NCBI RefSeq assembly: GCF_001270965.1
Contig: NZ_LGIA01000181.1
Location: forward strand, 25,382 to 89,381
Length of the DNA: 64,000 nt
From: Sunxiuqinia dokdonensis
GTDB lineage: Bacteria; Bacteroidota; Bacteroidia; Bacteroidales; Prolixibacteraceae
Direction of reading: 5' to 3'
In this document: positions 53,816 through 62,246 of the stretch, piece by piece
How positions within the stretch are numbered: the first letter of the stretch is position 1
How the letters are laid out: the number at the start of each line of letters is the position of its first letter
The notes under the pieces: model-generated
The model's database searches: none
Seen by the model: only the letters and a program-made list of their open reading frames with translations
What the model was told of the DNA's origin: nothing
Position numbers and translations under genes: made by a program

Positions 53816-56800
53816 ATGGATGAAATTGTTATCCTCCCTAAAGTAGATTTACTCTATACTCCTGCAGTGAACTACGCGATTCAGCAAAATAGAATACCTC
53901 TTGTTCGAAAAATCATCATAGAAAACCCTTCAGAAGAAGATTGGTCCGATCTTAAAGTTTGTATTGGATGTGAGCCAGATTTTGCCAATAACTGGGAGCA
54001 GCAAATTGAATATTTGCCACATGGGCAAAGCTTTGACTTGCAGGCAGAGAGATTACGGCTTTCATCCAGATTCCTTTCTGAATTGACAGAAAAATTGGCC
54101 GGAGAGTTGACTTTAACTGTTTCTTTAAAAGGTACATTGTTGTATAACGAGAGTTTTGCTGTGGATATCTTGGCATATGACCAATGGAATGGGATTGGGA
54201 TCCTCCCTGAGATGTTGTCGGCTTTTGTGACACCTAATCATCCTCAAATTTCAAAAATTATCGGAAGCGCCTCGAAGATACTCGATCGTTGGACAGGAAA
54301 TCCATCTTTTGATGCCTATCAAAGCCAGAATCCTGATCGGGTCAAAAAGCAAATGGCTGCTATTTTTGAAGCAATTGCAGGACTTGGAATCGTGTATTGT
54401 TCGCCTCCCGCTAGTTTTGAACAAGAAGGGCAACGCATCAGGATGTGTGACACCATATTTTCGCAAAAGCTTGCCACTTGTATTGACATGGCCATTTTGT
54501 ATGCCAGTTGCCTGGAGGCAGTTGGATTAAATCCACTTTTGATAATTGTTAAAGGCCATGCCTTTGTGGGAAGCTGGTTAATTGATGAGACTTTCTCTGA
54601 CAGTGTGAATGATGATGTTTCCCTACTGAAAAAGCGAACAGCAGCAGGAATCAATGAAATTGCATTGGTTGAATCAACTTTTATGAATGCCGGGCAAAAC
54701 GGTTCTTTTGATGATGCCATAAACAGTGCGAATTATAAATTAGTCGATGAGGATGATTTTTGGCTCTTTGTCGATGTCAAAAGGGCAAGGTATGGCCAGA
54801 TAAAGCCATTGCCGCAACGCATAAAAACTGCTGATGGTTGGGAAATTGTTGAAAATCCGGTGACGACGCGTCCGGATTATATCCCTGAAGAAGTTCTGGT
54901 TGACAGGCTTGATGTTCCCGATACATCTGTTGTTCTGACAAAACAAAAACTGTGGGAGCGCAAACTACTGGATTTAAGTTTGAGAAATAATCTATTGAAC
55001 TTGCGCGTCACGCATAGTACCATTCAATTGATATCCGTAAGTCTCAATCTATTTGAAGATTCGCTGGCAGATGGGACCGAATTTCAGGTTTTGCCGAAGC
55101 CCGATGAGTGGGTTAATCCGTTGAGTGTTTCCGGTGTGTATCAAACGGTAAACCTGTCTGATCCCATTGTGGATTTGTTAAAGCATGAACTCGAACATAA
55201 ACGGTTACGATCCTATTTGACTGAGGGGGAACTGACAAAAGCCTTGACCAAGCTCTATCGGGCCAGCCGTTTGTCGTTGGAAGAAAATGGTGCCAACACC
55301 CTTTATTTGGCTTTAGGTTTCTTAAAATGGTACGAGTCCGAACGAAGTGAACTTCCCCGTTATGCCCCAATCTTGTTGCTACCTGTTGAAATCATCCGAA
55401 AATCTGCACAGAAAGGTTATGTGATCCGTAGCCGGGAAGAAGATACATTGATGAATATTACATTACTGGAAATGCTCCGGCAGGATTTCAATATTATCAT
55501 TCGTGGATTGGATGAGCTCCCAAAGGATGAAAGTGGCGTGGACGTAAAGAAAATTTTCAATATTGTCCGAAAAGGTATCATGTCCCAGAGACGTTGGGAC
55601 GTAGAGGAACAGGCATTTCTGGGAACATTCTCTTTCAGCAAGTTCATCATGTGGAATGATATTCATAACAATGCCGACAAATTAAAGGAAAACAAGATTG
55701 TTGAAAGCCTCATTTCCGGAAAAATTGAATGGGAGACGGATGATTTGTTGATCGATGATTTAAACCTTGACCAGCAGTATTTGCCTTCTGATATTGCTCT
55801 TCCGATTAGTGCAGATGCATCTCAATTGGAAGCGATTTGTGCAGCAGTTCAGGACAAAAGCTTTATTCTGCATGGCCCTCCTGGAACCGGCAAATCACAA
55901 ACCATCACCAACATTATTGCGAATGCGTTGTATCAGGGGAAACGGGTTTTATTTGTGGCCGAAAAAATGGCTGCCTTATCGGTGGTTCAAAAACGCTTGG
56001 CAGATATTGGATTGGATCCCTTTTGTCTTGAACTTCATTCCAATAAGACAAAGAAATCCACCGTACTCGAACAACTTCAAAAGACAACCGAAGTTATCAG
56101 AAAAACTTCACCGGAGGAATTTCAGATTGAATCAGAACGACTTCATAACCTTAGAATCGAACTGAACAATTATGTCGATGCGCTACATAAACAACATTTG
56201 TCTGGCTTTTCGTTGTTTGATTGTTTTACAGGTTATGCCCAACTCAATGGCGCTTCCGATTGCATTGAGTTGGAGGATGGTTTTGTGGAAGCAATGGACT
56301 CCAACAAGTTCGAAGAATGGTGTGAAATAGTTGAAGAGCTGGAAAATGCAGGAACACTCTGTGGACATCCACACAAGCATCCGCTGGCTGAAATAAAAAC
56401 GACTTCGTATAGCCAACAGATCAAGTCAAACGCATCGGATTTGATATTGGCTTATCTTGACTTATTGGACCAGACTAAGCTGAAGCGAAATGCTTTGACT
56501 GAACTATTTAACCTGGATACAAGGATTCTCGAAAGAAAGCAAGATGATTCGTTAGCCCTGCTGGCTGAACTGATTTTAAAATTGCCTGATACGCCACAGG
56601 AGATCATGAATGCAGGAAATGTCGAACATACTTTGGGTGAATTGATTGAACTTTCTGCCCATGGGATCAAACGGGATGAGTACCGCAAAGAGCTATTAAA
56701 AGGCTTTAATAAAAGTATCCTTCAATATGATGCTGAAATGGGTTTAGCGGCTTGGAACCTGGCATCAGAAAAATGGTTTTTGCCTAAGTGGTTGGATCAA

Positions 56801-59674
56801 AGCAAAATCGCAACGGAGCTAAGAGCATTCTCCAAAACAGGTAAGATTGAAAAAAGATCTATTCCTGATTTGTTGGGGAAAGTGATTCTTTTCCGCAAAG
56901 AGCAGGATGTTTTGGATGAGAATACCAGTACCCTTACAAAAATGTCAGGATTTTTATGGAAGAACGGAAATTGTAATTGGAAAAATCTGGCCAGTATTTG
57001 CGAATCGGTCATTCAGATACAAAAGCAAATCGTTCAAATTACTGGTGATCCGCATGAAACAAAACAAATACGCGAGAAATTATCATTTGAATTATCGGAA
57101 GGAACAAGTACCTATCTTCAGGTACACGCAAAAACATTGGGCCGTTTTATTGATGTTTTGACGCGAGTAAAGCAAACCGAAACACAAATCAATGAATTGT
57201 TAAAGGTTGGTTTCTCTAAAGATGTGGGACAGGAACAAGATTGGATTGAACATTGGAAACAGAAAGCTTCAATATGGAAAGAAAACCTCGACAAACTCAG
57301 GGATTGGACCAGTTGGAACCAGGCGGTTGAAAAAGCTCTGGAATGTAACCTTTCCCCCGTGTTTTTAGCTTATCAGAACGGAAAACTAAAGAATGACGAG
57401 GTGCTTCGGTCCTTTAAAAAAGCGATTTATCGCCAATGTTCGGAATTGATCATTGCCGGTGATCCAAATTTGTCTGCGTTTAACGGAAAGCTGTTCGAAA
57501 GTAAAATCGCCAAGTTTAAGGAAAAGAGCAAGTATTTTGAAGAACTCACCAAAGCTGAATTGTTTGCCAAGCTGGCTTCGTCCATTCCATCTTTTGCAAG
57601 GGAAGCCGCTCAAAGTTCAGAGATTGGGATTCTACAGCGCGCCATTCGCAGCAAAGGACGGGGAATGTCTGTACGTAAACTGTTTGATTTGATCTCCAAT
57701 TTATTGCCCCGAATGTGCCCTTGCATGTTGATGAGTCCAATTTCCGTTGCCCAGTATTTTGAGGTCGACCGCTCCAAATTTGATTTGGTCGTTTTCGATG
57801 AAGCGTCGCAGATGCCAACCTGTGAGGCCGTTGGTGCCATTGCACGCGGTCAAAATGTGATTGTGGTCGGCGATCCCAAACAAATGCCGCCAACCAGTTT
57901 CTTTTCGACCAACAACTTTGATGAAGAAAACGCCGAAAAAGAAGACCTGGAAAGTATCCTGGATGATTGCCTGGCCCTGTCCATTCCTTCGAAACATTTG
58001 TTGTGGCACTACCGGAGCAAACATGAAAGTTTGATTGCGTTCAGTAATTCAAACTATTACGACAACAAATTGATGACTTTTCCTTCTCCGGATGATTTAT
58101 CCACCAAGGTCAATAATGTTCATGTGCCGGGCTATTACGACAGAGGAAAAACCCGACAGAATAAGTTTGAGGCCGCCGCTATTGTTGATGAAGTTTTAAC
58201 ACGGTTGGCAGATCCTGTGCTTTCCAGACGAAGCATTGGAATTGTAACGTTTAGCTCTGCACAGCAGACCTTGATAGAAGATTTGCTGAACGAGGCACTG
58301 AAAAAGTCGCCCGAACTCGATGCCATCGCGATGGAATCGCCCGAGCCGATTTTTATTAAAAACCTGGAGAATGTCCAGGGAGATGAGCGGGATGTAATTT
58401 TATTCTCAATGGGCTATGGGCCCGATAAGGAAGGTCGTGTAAGCCTAAATTTTGGGCCGTTGAACCGTGATGGGGGATGGAGACGTTTGAATGTGGCTGT
58501 TTCAAGGGCACGTTACGAAATGAAGGTCTATTCAACCCTGCGTTCCGACCAAATTGATATTACGCGTACTGCTTCAGGGGGAGTAGCTGGCATTAAAGCT
58601 TTTCTGGAATATTCGGAAAAGGGTAAAATGATTTTGTCTCAGAAAAACTATCAGCGAAAAGCAAGGCCAAATTCTTTTGAAAAACTGGTTGCCGAAGAAA
58701 TCCAAAAATCAGGTTATACCGTCCATACAGATATCGGATGTTCCGGCTACCGGATTGATATTGGGGTCGTCAATCCGAAAAACTCGAACGAATATATTTT
58801 GGGAATACTAACGGACGGTGATAACTATAAATCCGCGAAAACAGCAAAGGATCGGGAAGTTGTTCGAATGGACGTATTGAAGCTGTTGGGCTGGAACGTT
58901 TATAAACTGTGGTCGCCCGATTGGTGGGACAATCCACAGAAAGTGCTTCAAGGGATTTTGGAAGCTATTCAGGAAGCTCAGAAGCCAAAAGTAATAGCTC
59001 CTGTGGATTCTGAAACTGAAACTCAAAAGGGTCAAACGATAATTTCAAAAACAGAACGGTTTGCCGATGTTGAACTTCAGGGGATAACCCAGCAAATCAT
59101 CCCTGTTGAAACAAATAGTGCAAATTACCAGGTGTGTGCTCTGTCTCTCTCCAATTTACCGGTATCGGATGCGTTTTTTGATTCTGGTAGAACTCAGAAA
59201 ATTCTGAGTCAAATCAAACAGATTGTAGAAATGGAAGCGCCGATCAGCCAGACACTATTGTCAAAACGAATTTTGGCTGCCTGGGGAATTACCCGGCTTG
59301 GTGTTCGGTTGAACGATTATTTAAACCGTTTGTATCGAAGGCTCGAACTAAAGCAATCCAAACAAAATGGAGCTGTTTTTTATTGGCGTCAGGATCAGGA
59401 GCCGGACTTATACATTCAATATCGTATCCCGGAAAACGATTCTCAAAAACGAAACGCTGAAGACCTGCCAAAAGAAGAAATCGCAGCTGGAATCCATGAA
59501 ATCTTAACCCATCAAATTAGTTTGCCGCCAGATGATTTGGTAAGAGAAACGGCCCGTTTGTTTGGTTATGCCCGCATTGGCGCTAACGTTGAGCAGGCCA
59601 TGAAATTAGGAATTGACTATGCACTTCAGAAAAGAATCATCACCGAAAATAATGACCGGATTATTCTAACCTAA
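53816..59674 (+). CDS. DUF4011-type SF1 helicase with C-terminal nuclease and DUF3320 domain
   Basis: A 1952-residue protein. Residues 1-330 include a transglutaminase-like segment (ATCIDMAILYASCLEAVGL ... GHAFVGSWLID, Cys222/His248). The DUF4011 region follows near 380-560 (WERKLLDLSLRNNLLNLRV). The SF1 helicase core has Walker A HGPPGTGKSQTITN near 687, Walker B VVFDEASQMP near 1327, VVGDPKQMPP, LENVQGDERDVI and LNVAVSRARYE. A DUF559/Vsr-like nuclease domain lies near 1615-1725 (NSFEKLVAEEIQ, RIDIGVV, GDNYKSAKTAKDR, LLGWNVYKLWS). A DUF3320 domain lies near 1780-1850. Such helicase-nuclease giants often sit in defence islands. The exonuclease gene follows by 11 bases. Confidence 0.85.
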   Translation: MDEIVILPKVDLLYTPAVNYAIQQNRIPLVRKIIIENPSEEDWSDLKVCIGCEPDFANNWEQQIEYLPHGQSFDLQAERLRLSSRFLSELTEKLAGELTLTVSLKGTLLYNESFAVDILAYDQWNGIGILPEMLSAFVTPNHPQISKIIGSASKILDRWTGNPSFDAYQSQNPDRVKKQMAAIFEAIAGLGIVYCSPPASFEQEGQRIRMCDTIFSQKLATCIDMAILYASCLEAVGLNPLLIIVKGHAFVGSWLIDETFSDSVNDDVSLLKKRTAAGINEIALVESTFMNAGQNGSFDDAINSANYKLVDEDDFWLFVDVKRARYGQIKPLPQRIKTADGWEIVENPVTTRPDYIPEEVLVDRLDVPDTSVVLTKQKLWERKLLDLSLRNNLLNLRVTHSTIQLISVSLNLFEDSLADGTEFQVLPKPDEWVNPLSVSGVYQTVNLSDPIVDLLKHELEHKRLRSYLTEGELTKALTKLYRASRLSLEENGANTLYLALGFLKWYESERSELPRYAPILLLPVEIIRKSAQKGYVIRSREEDTLMNITLLEMLRQDFNIIIRGLDELPKDESGVDVKKIFNIVRKGIMSQRRWDVEEQAFLGTFSFSKFIMWNDIHNNADKLKENKIVESLISGKIEWETDDLLIDDLNLDQQYLPSDIALPISADASQLEAICAAVQDKSFILHGPPGTGKSQTITNIIANALYQGKRVLFVAEKMAALSVVQKRLADIGLDPFCLELHSNKTKKSTVLEQLQKTTEVIRKTSPEEFQIESERLHNLRIELNNYVDALHKQHLSGFSLFDCFTGYAQLNGASDCIELEDGFVEAMDSNKFEEWCEIVEELENAGTLCGHPHKHPLAEIKTTSYSQQIKSNASDLILAYLDLLDQTKLKRNALTELFNLDTRILERKQDDSLALLAELILKLPDTPQEIMNAGNVEHTLGELIELSAHGIKRDEYRKELLKGFNKSILQYDAEMGLAAWNLASEKWFLPKWLDQSKIATELRAFSKTGKIEKRSIPDLLGKVILFRKEQDVLDENTSTLTKMSGFLWKNGNCNWKNLASICESVIQIQKQIVQITGDPHETKQIREKLSFELSEGTSTYLQVHAKTLGRFIDVLTRVKQTETQINELLKVGFSKDVGQEQDWIEHWKQKASIWKENLDKLRDWTSWNQAVEKALECNLSPVFLAYQNGKLKNDEVLRSFKKAIYRQCSELIIAGDPNLSAFNGKLFESKIAKFKEKSKYFEELTKAELFAKLASSIPSFAREAAQSSEIGILQRAIRSKGRGMSVRKLFDLISNLLPRMCPCMLMSPISVAQYFEVDRSKFDLVVFDEASQMPTCEAVGAIARGQNVIVVGDPKQMPPTSFFSTNNFDEENAEKEDLESILDDCLALSIPSKHLLWHYRSKHESLIAFSNSNYYDNKLMTFPSPDDLSTKVNNVHVPGYYDRGKTRQNKFEAAAIVDEVLTRLADPVLSRRSIGIVTFSSAQQTLIEDLLNEALKKSPELDAIAMESPEPIFIKNLENVQGDERDVILFSMGYGPDKEGRVSLNFGPLNRDGGWRRLNVAVSRARYEMKVYSTLRSDQIDITRTASGGVAGIKAFLEYSEKGKMILSQKNYQRKARPNSFEKLVAEEIQKSGYTVHTDIGCSGYRIDIGVVNPKNSNEYILGILTDGDNYKSAKTAKDREVVRMDVLKLLGWNVYKLWSPDWWDNPQKVLQGILEAIQEAQKPKVIAPVDSETETQKGQTIISKTERFADVELQGITQQIIPVETNSANYQVCALSLSNLPVSDAFFDSGRTQKILSQIKQIVEMEAPISQTLLSKRILAAWGITRLGVRLNDYLNRLYRRLELKQSKQNGAVFYWRQDQEPDLYIQYRIPENDSQKRNAEDLPKEEIAAGIHEILTHQISLPPDDLVRETARLFGYARIGANVEQAMKLGIDYALQKRIITENNDRIILT

Positions 59675-59685
59675 CCTATTAAAAA

Positions 59686-60531
59686 ATGAACTTTGTTGCT
59701 ATTGATGTGGAGACAGCCCAGGGGAAACGCTGGAGCATTTGTCAAATTGGCCTGGCCATTGTTGAAAATGGCGAAATTACCCAAACCATTTCCAGACTTG
59801 TTCAGCCACCACAAAATGAATACTCGGAATGGAATATCCGGGTGCACGGCATAACCCCGCAAATGACTTGCGATGCCCCGGTCTTTTCAGAAGTATGGAA
59901 CGAAATACATTCGTTGGTTCATGGCAAAAGACTGGTGGCGCACAACGCCTCCTTTGATATCAACTGTTTGATGCAGGCTTTTCATTTTTACGGGCTGCCA
60001 GTTCCCAAGTTGGAGTGTGACTGTACCTTTTCCAGAACAGGTGTTAAATTGAATGAAATTTGTGCCGTCTATGACATTGAGCTGAATAACCACCATGATG
60101 CAGCCTGCGATGCTGAAGCTTGCGCCAAGGTCTATCTGAATCTATTGCGTGGCATTCAGCCTGATTTTTCGAAGGTGACGCCTCGTTCCAAAAAATCAAC
60201 CACCTTTTTCCAAGCTGAAGGACACGAACGCCTTTGCGGCAATGTTTTAAAACCCGACCTGCAGCAAGCCGATTGCAATAGTCCCTTTTATGCAAAGAAG
60301 GTAGTTTTCACAGGTGTTCTGAAAACAATTCCCCGAGCCGAAGCGGCCAAGCTGGTTAAAAAACTTGGTGCCGACATTGACACCACAATAACCAAACGCA
60401 CCAATTTTGTCATTACCGGCTCTGCTCCCGGTCCTTCTAAAATGAAGAAAATAGAACAACTCATTGCGCAAGGCTTTGAAATCCGGCTGGTTTTCGAGGA
60501 GGAGTTTTTGAGGATGTGTGGAAAGAATTGA
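59686..60531 (+). CDS. DnaQ-like 3'-5' exonuclease with BRCT domain
   Basis: A 281-residue protein. Residues 1-165 are a DEDDh exonuclease: VAIDVETAQ, VAHNASFDINCLMQAF and HHDAACDAEACAKVYL with the catalytic His. Residues 200-280 are a BRCT domain of the NAD-ligase type (KKVVFTGVLKTIPRAEAAKLVKKLGADI, KRTNFVITGSAPGPSKMKK). It is probably cotranscribed with the giant helicase, so the pair could unwind and digest DNA together. Similar exonuclease-BRCT proteins exist as housekeeping DNA polymerase III epsilon-like proteins, so a general repair role is the alternative. Confidence 0.85.
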   Translation: MNFVAIDVETAQGKRWSICQIGLAIVENGEITQTISRLVQPPQNEYSEWNIRVHGITPQMTCDAPVFSEVWNEIHSLVHGKRLVAHNASFDINCLMQAFHFYGLPVPKLECDCTFSRTGVKLNEICAVYDIELNNHHDAACDAEACAKVYLNLLRGIQPDFSKVTPRSKKSTTFFQAEGHERLCGNVLKPDLQQADCNSPFYAKKVVFTGVLKTIPRAEAAKLVKKLGADIDTTITKRTNFVITGSAPGPSKMKKIEQLIAQGFEIRLVFEEEFLRMCGKN

Positions 60532-60537
60532 GTTTTA

Positions 60538-61824
60538 TTATTTGGCCACTTTGCCTAGAGAAACAGGGCATTCTACCACATCAAACTCTTTGATGATATT
60601 ATTCAGTTTGTTATTAATGATTAGTAGTTTGGATTTAATATTCTTACGATCATACTTCTCCTTTAGTAATTCTTGAATGATATAAGCCCGACCATTATAA
60701 AGAGAAATTTCTTCGCAAATTCCATTACTTCTCTCATTCTCTGCCCCCGCTTGAAAATTTCCAGACAGTGGTTTTAATTCTGATGTTATCTGACCGTCGT
60801 TAATTAGGCTATTTCCAGAAATTAAATCGATCGCAAAAGATTCATCAGAACTTTTCTTTTTGAGAATTATATCAACAGGGGCATAGAACGATTCAAAGCG
60901 ATCTACTCCTTTGCTATTTACTGATACATTAAACTCTACTATCTCGTAATTATTCGTTTTCAGGTATTCATCAAAAGCATGTGTCCGTTCGTCGAGAATT
61001 ACTTTCTTGCTATTGTCCAGGTAATAAAATATCAAGCTTTCTAGGTTTTGGCCGGAAAGATTGTTTTGAATAAAATAGCTTTGGTTGCTGCTGTTTAGAA
61101 GATCCATTAATCTTGTAGAAGTGTAGGTGTCAAAGTTCCTATCATCATTAATAATGTATTTCCATTCTTTCTTAGCTAGATCAGGAGTTGCTTTAAAGAA
61201 TTCAATTGGCAACCATTCTTCACTATACTTACCTTTTGCCACATTAAACCATTGAACTTTAACTTTCGTTTTTGATATTAATTTTTCAGTAAAGTTATAT
61301 TTTTCATTTCTCCATTCAGATTGACTTTCCGCTTTCGCTTCTTTGATAATAAATGACGATGACACAAAACGATCATTCTCCCGAGCTTGATTTTTGATAG
61401 TCTTGTAGCGTTCTATTATTGATGTTCTTAAGAATACCTCAATTGGTAATTTAGATTTATCTTTAAAGTCAGAATCCTTCATAACTTCAGATATTCCCGG
61501 GAAAGCAATCAAAGATTCAGAATAAAACCACGCCTCTTGAAAACGCCCTAGCTTTGAGTCATACCACGCACAAAGATAGTTCGTCCTTAGTTTGGAAACT
61601 TCTTTGAAAGTTGAATCCTCAGAATTGGCTTCCATCTTTTTTTCAATACTTTGCGTGTATTCTTTGACGATCATTAAAGGATAGTTGTCGGAAGAACAGG
61701 TAATGGTGCTTCCAATATATTTGATTTCTGAATTGTTTTTATTGTGGCCTTCTCTAGGGATTTCGAAATAAGGATGATTGCGAATCGCGACCAGTTGTCC
61801 GATTTTATAGGTAATTTTAGTCAT
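60538..61824 (-). CDS. Protein of unknown function (428 residues) divergent from the RT locus
   Basis: I do not recognise this protein. It is soluble and lysine-rich, with no signal or membrane segment. The N-terminal half has beta-like repeats sharing W-x(n)-E-W/AWF motifs (CAWYDSKLGRFQEAWFYSE; VQWFNVAKGKYSEEWLP). The second motif looks like a copy of the first, suggesting two small barrel domains. The C-terminal part (VDIILKK ... FAIDLISGN) has a spacing loosely like a PD-(D/E)xK nuclease core, but this is weak. It converges on the exonuclease gene and is divergent from the ncRNA-RT unit, sharing a promoter region of about 50 bases. Confidence 0.6.
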   Translation of the reverse strand: MTKITYKIGQLVAIRNHPYFEIPREGHNKNNSEIKYIGSTITCSSDNYPLMIVKEYTQSIEKKMEANSEDSTFKEVSKLRTNYLCAWYDSKLGRFQEAWFYSESLIAFPGISEVMKDSDFKDKSKLPIEVFLRTSIIERYKTIKNQARENDRFVSSSFIIKEAKAESQSEWRNEKYNFTEKLISKTKVKVQWFNVAKGKYSEEWLPIEFFKATPDLAKKEWKYIINDDRNFDTYTSTRLMDLLNSSNQSYFIQNNLSGQNLESLIFYYLDNSKKVILDERTHAFDEYLKTNNYEIVEFNVSVNSKGVDRFESFYAPVDIILKKKSSDESFAIDLISGNSLINDGQITSELKPLSGNFQAGAENERSNGICEEISLYNGRAYIIQELLKEKYDRKNIKSKLLIINNKLNNIIKEFDVVECPVSLGKVAK

Positions 61825-61837
61825 TGTTATTTAGTTT

Positions 61838-61869
61838 TTTGACTAAGATAAATATAATATTTAACTTAG
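61838..61869 (+). promoter_or_regulatory. Promoter of the RT-associated ncRNA
   Basis: TTTG (61838-61841), 20 bases, then TAACTTAG (61862-61869, one mismatch to TAnnTTTG). Transcription would start at about 61875, where the terminal stem of the RNA begins. On the opposite strand TATCTTAG (61843-61850) could be the -7 box of the divergent 428-residue gene. Confidence 0.65.
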
Positions 61870-61872
61870 CAT

Positions 61873-62243
61873 AGTTTCTGAAACCAAGGATCAGAAGTTT
61901 GTTACTGTTAGTACCATTGTGTCATATTTGACCAACTATTGTTTGTTAGAAATGATAGGTAGTGTAGATAGGAAATTTATCTGAATTATCAATCGATTGA
62001 TAACACATATAAATTTCTCTTGATTTATTAGGTTCGTTATTGCATTGACTATTAAGCCAGCAACGATGGATTGAATCATTGGTTCGTTCATTAATGTGAT
62101 AGTTATATACGTTAAAGCAATAAACAAGCTTTCCTGTAAAGTAAAAGGTAGGTGGAACTCGGGGATCCGGGTAGCGGTACAACTGAAAAGTGTCAAACAT
62201 GCTTCGATAACGAAACCACCATTGGTTTCAGAAACTTTTTTTT
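61873..62243 (+). ncRNA. RT-associated structured ncRNA (candidate reverse-transcription template)
   Basis: The 5' end (61873-61887, AGTTTCTGAAACCAA) and 3' end (62222-62236) form a perfect 15-bp stem closing about 335 nt, followed by eight T (62236-62243). Inside are a composite hairpin with an 18-bp palindrome (61986-62003) enclosed by a 9-bp stem (61972-61980/62009-62017), a TTCG/CGAA hairpin (62203-62214), GGTGG/CCACC (62151-62155/62216-62220), and a direct repeat GGTTCGTT (62031, 62081). A promoter ends three bases before it. DRT2 and DRT9 antiviral RTs have their ncRNA in just this place. Confidence 0.7.
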
Positions 62244-62246
62244 ACT

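Noticed and set aside
61936..62200. Two overlapping minus-strand frames of 84-86 codons as protein genes
   Set aside because: They lie wholly within the structured RNA and have no start signals or recognisable protein. They are reported only as open frames in the RNA complement.
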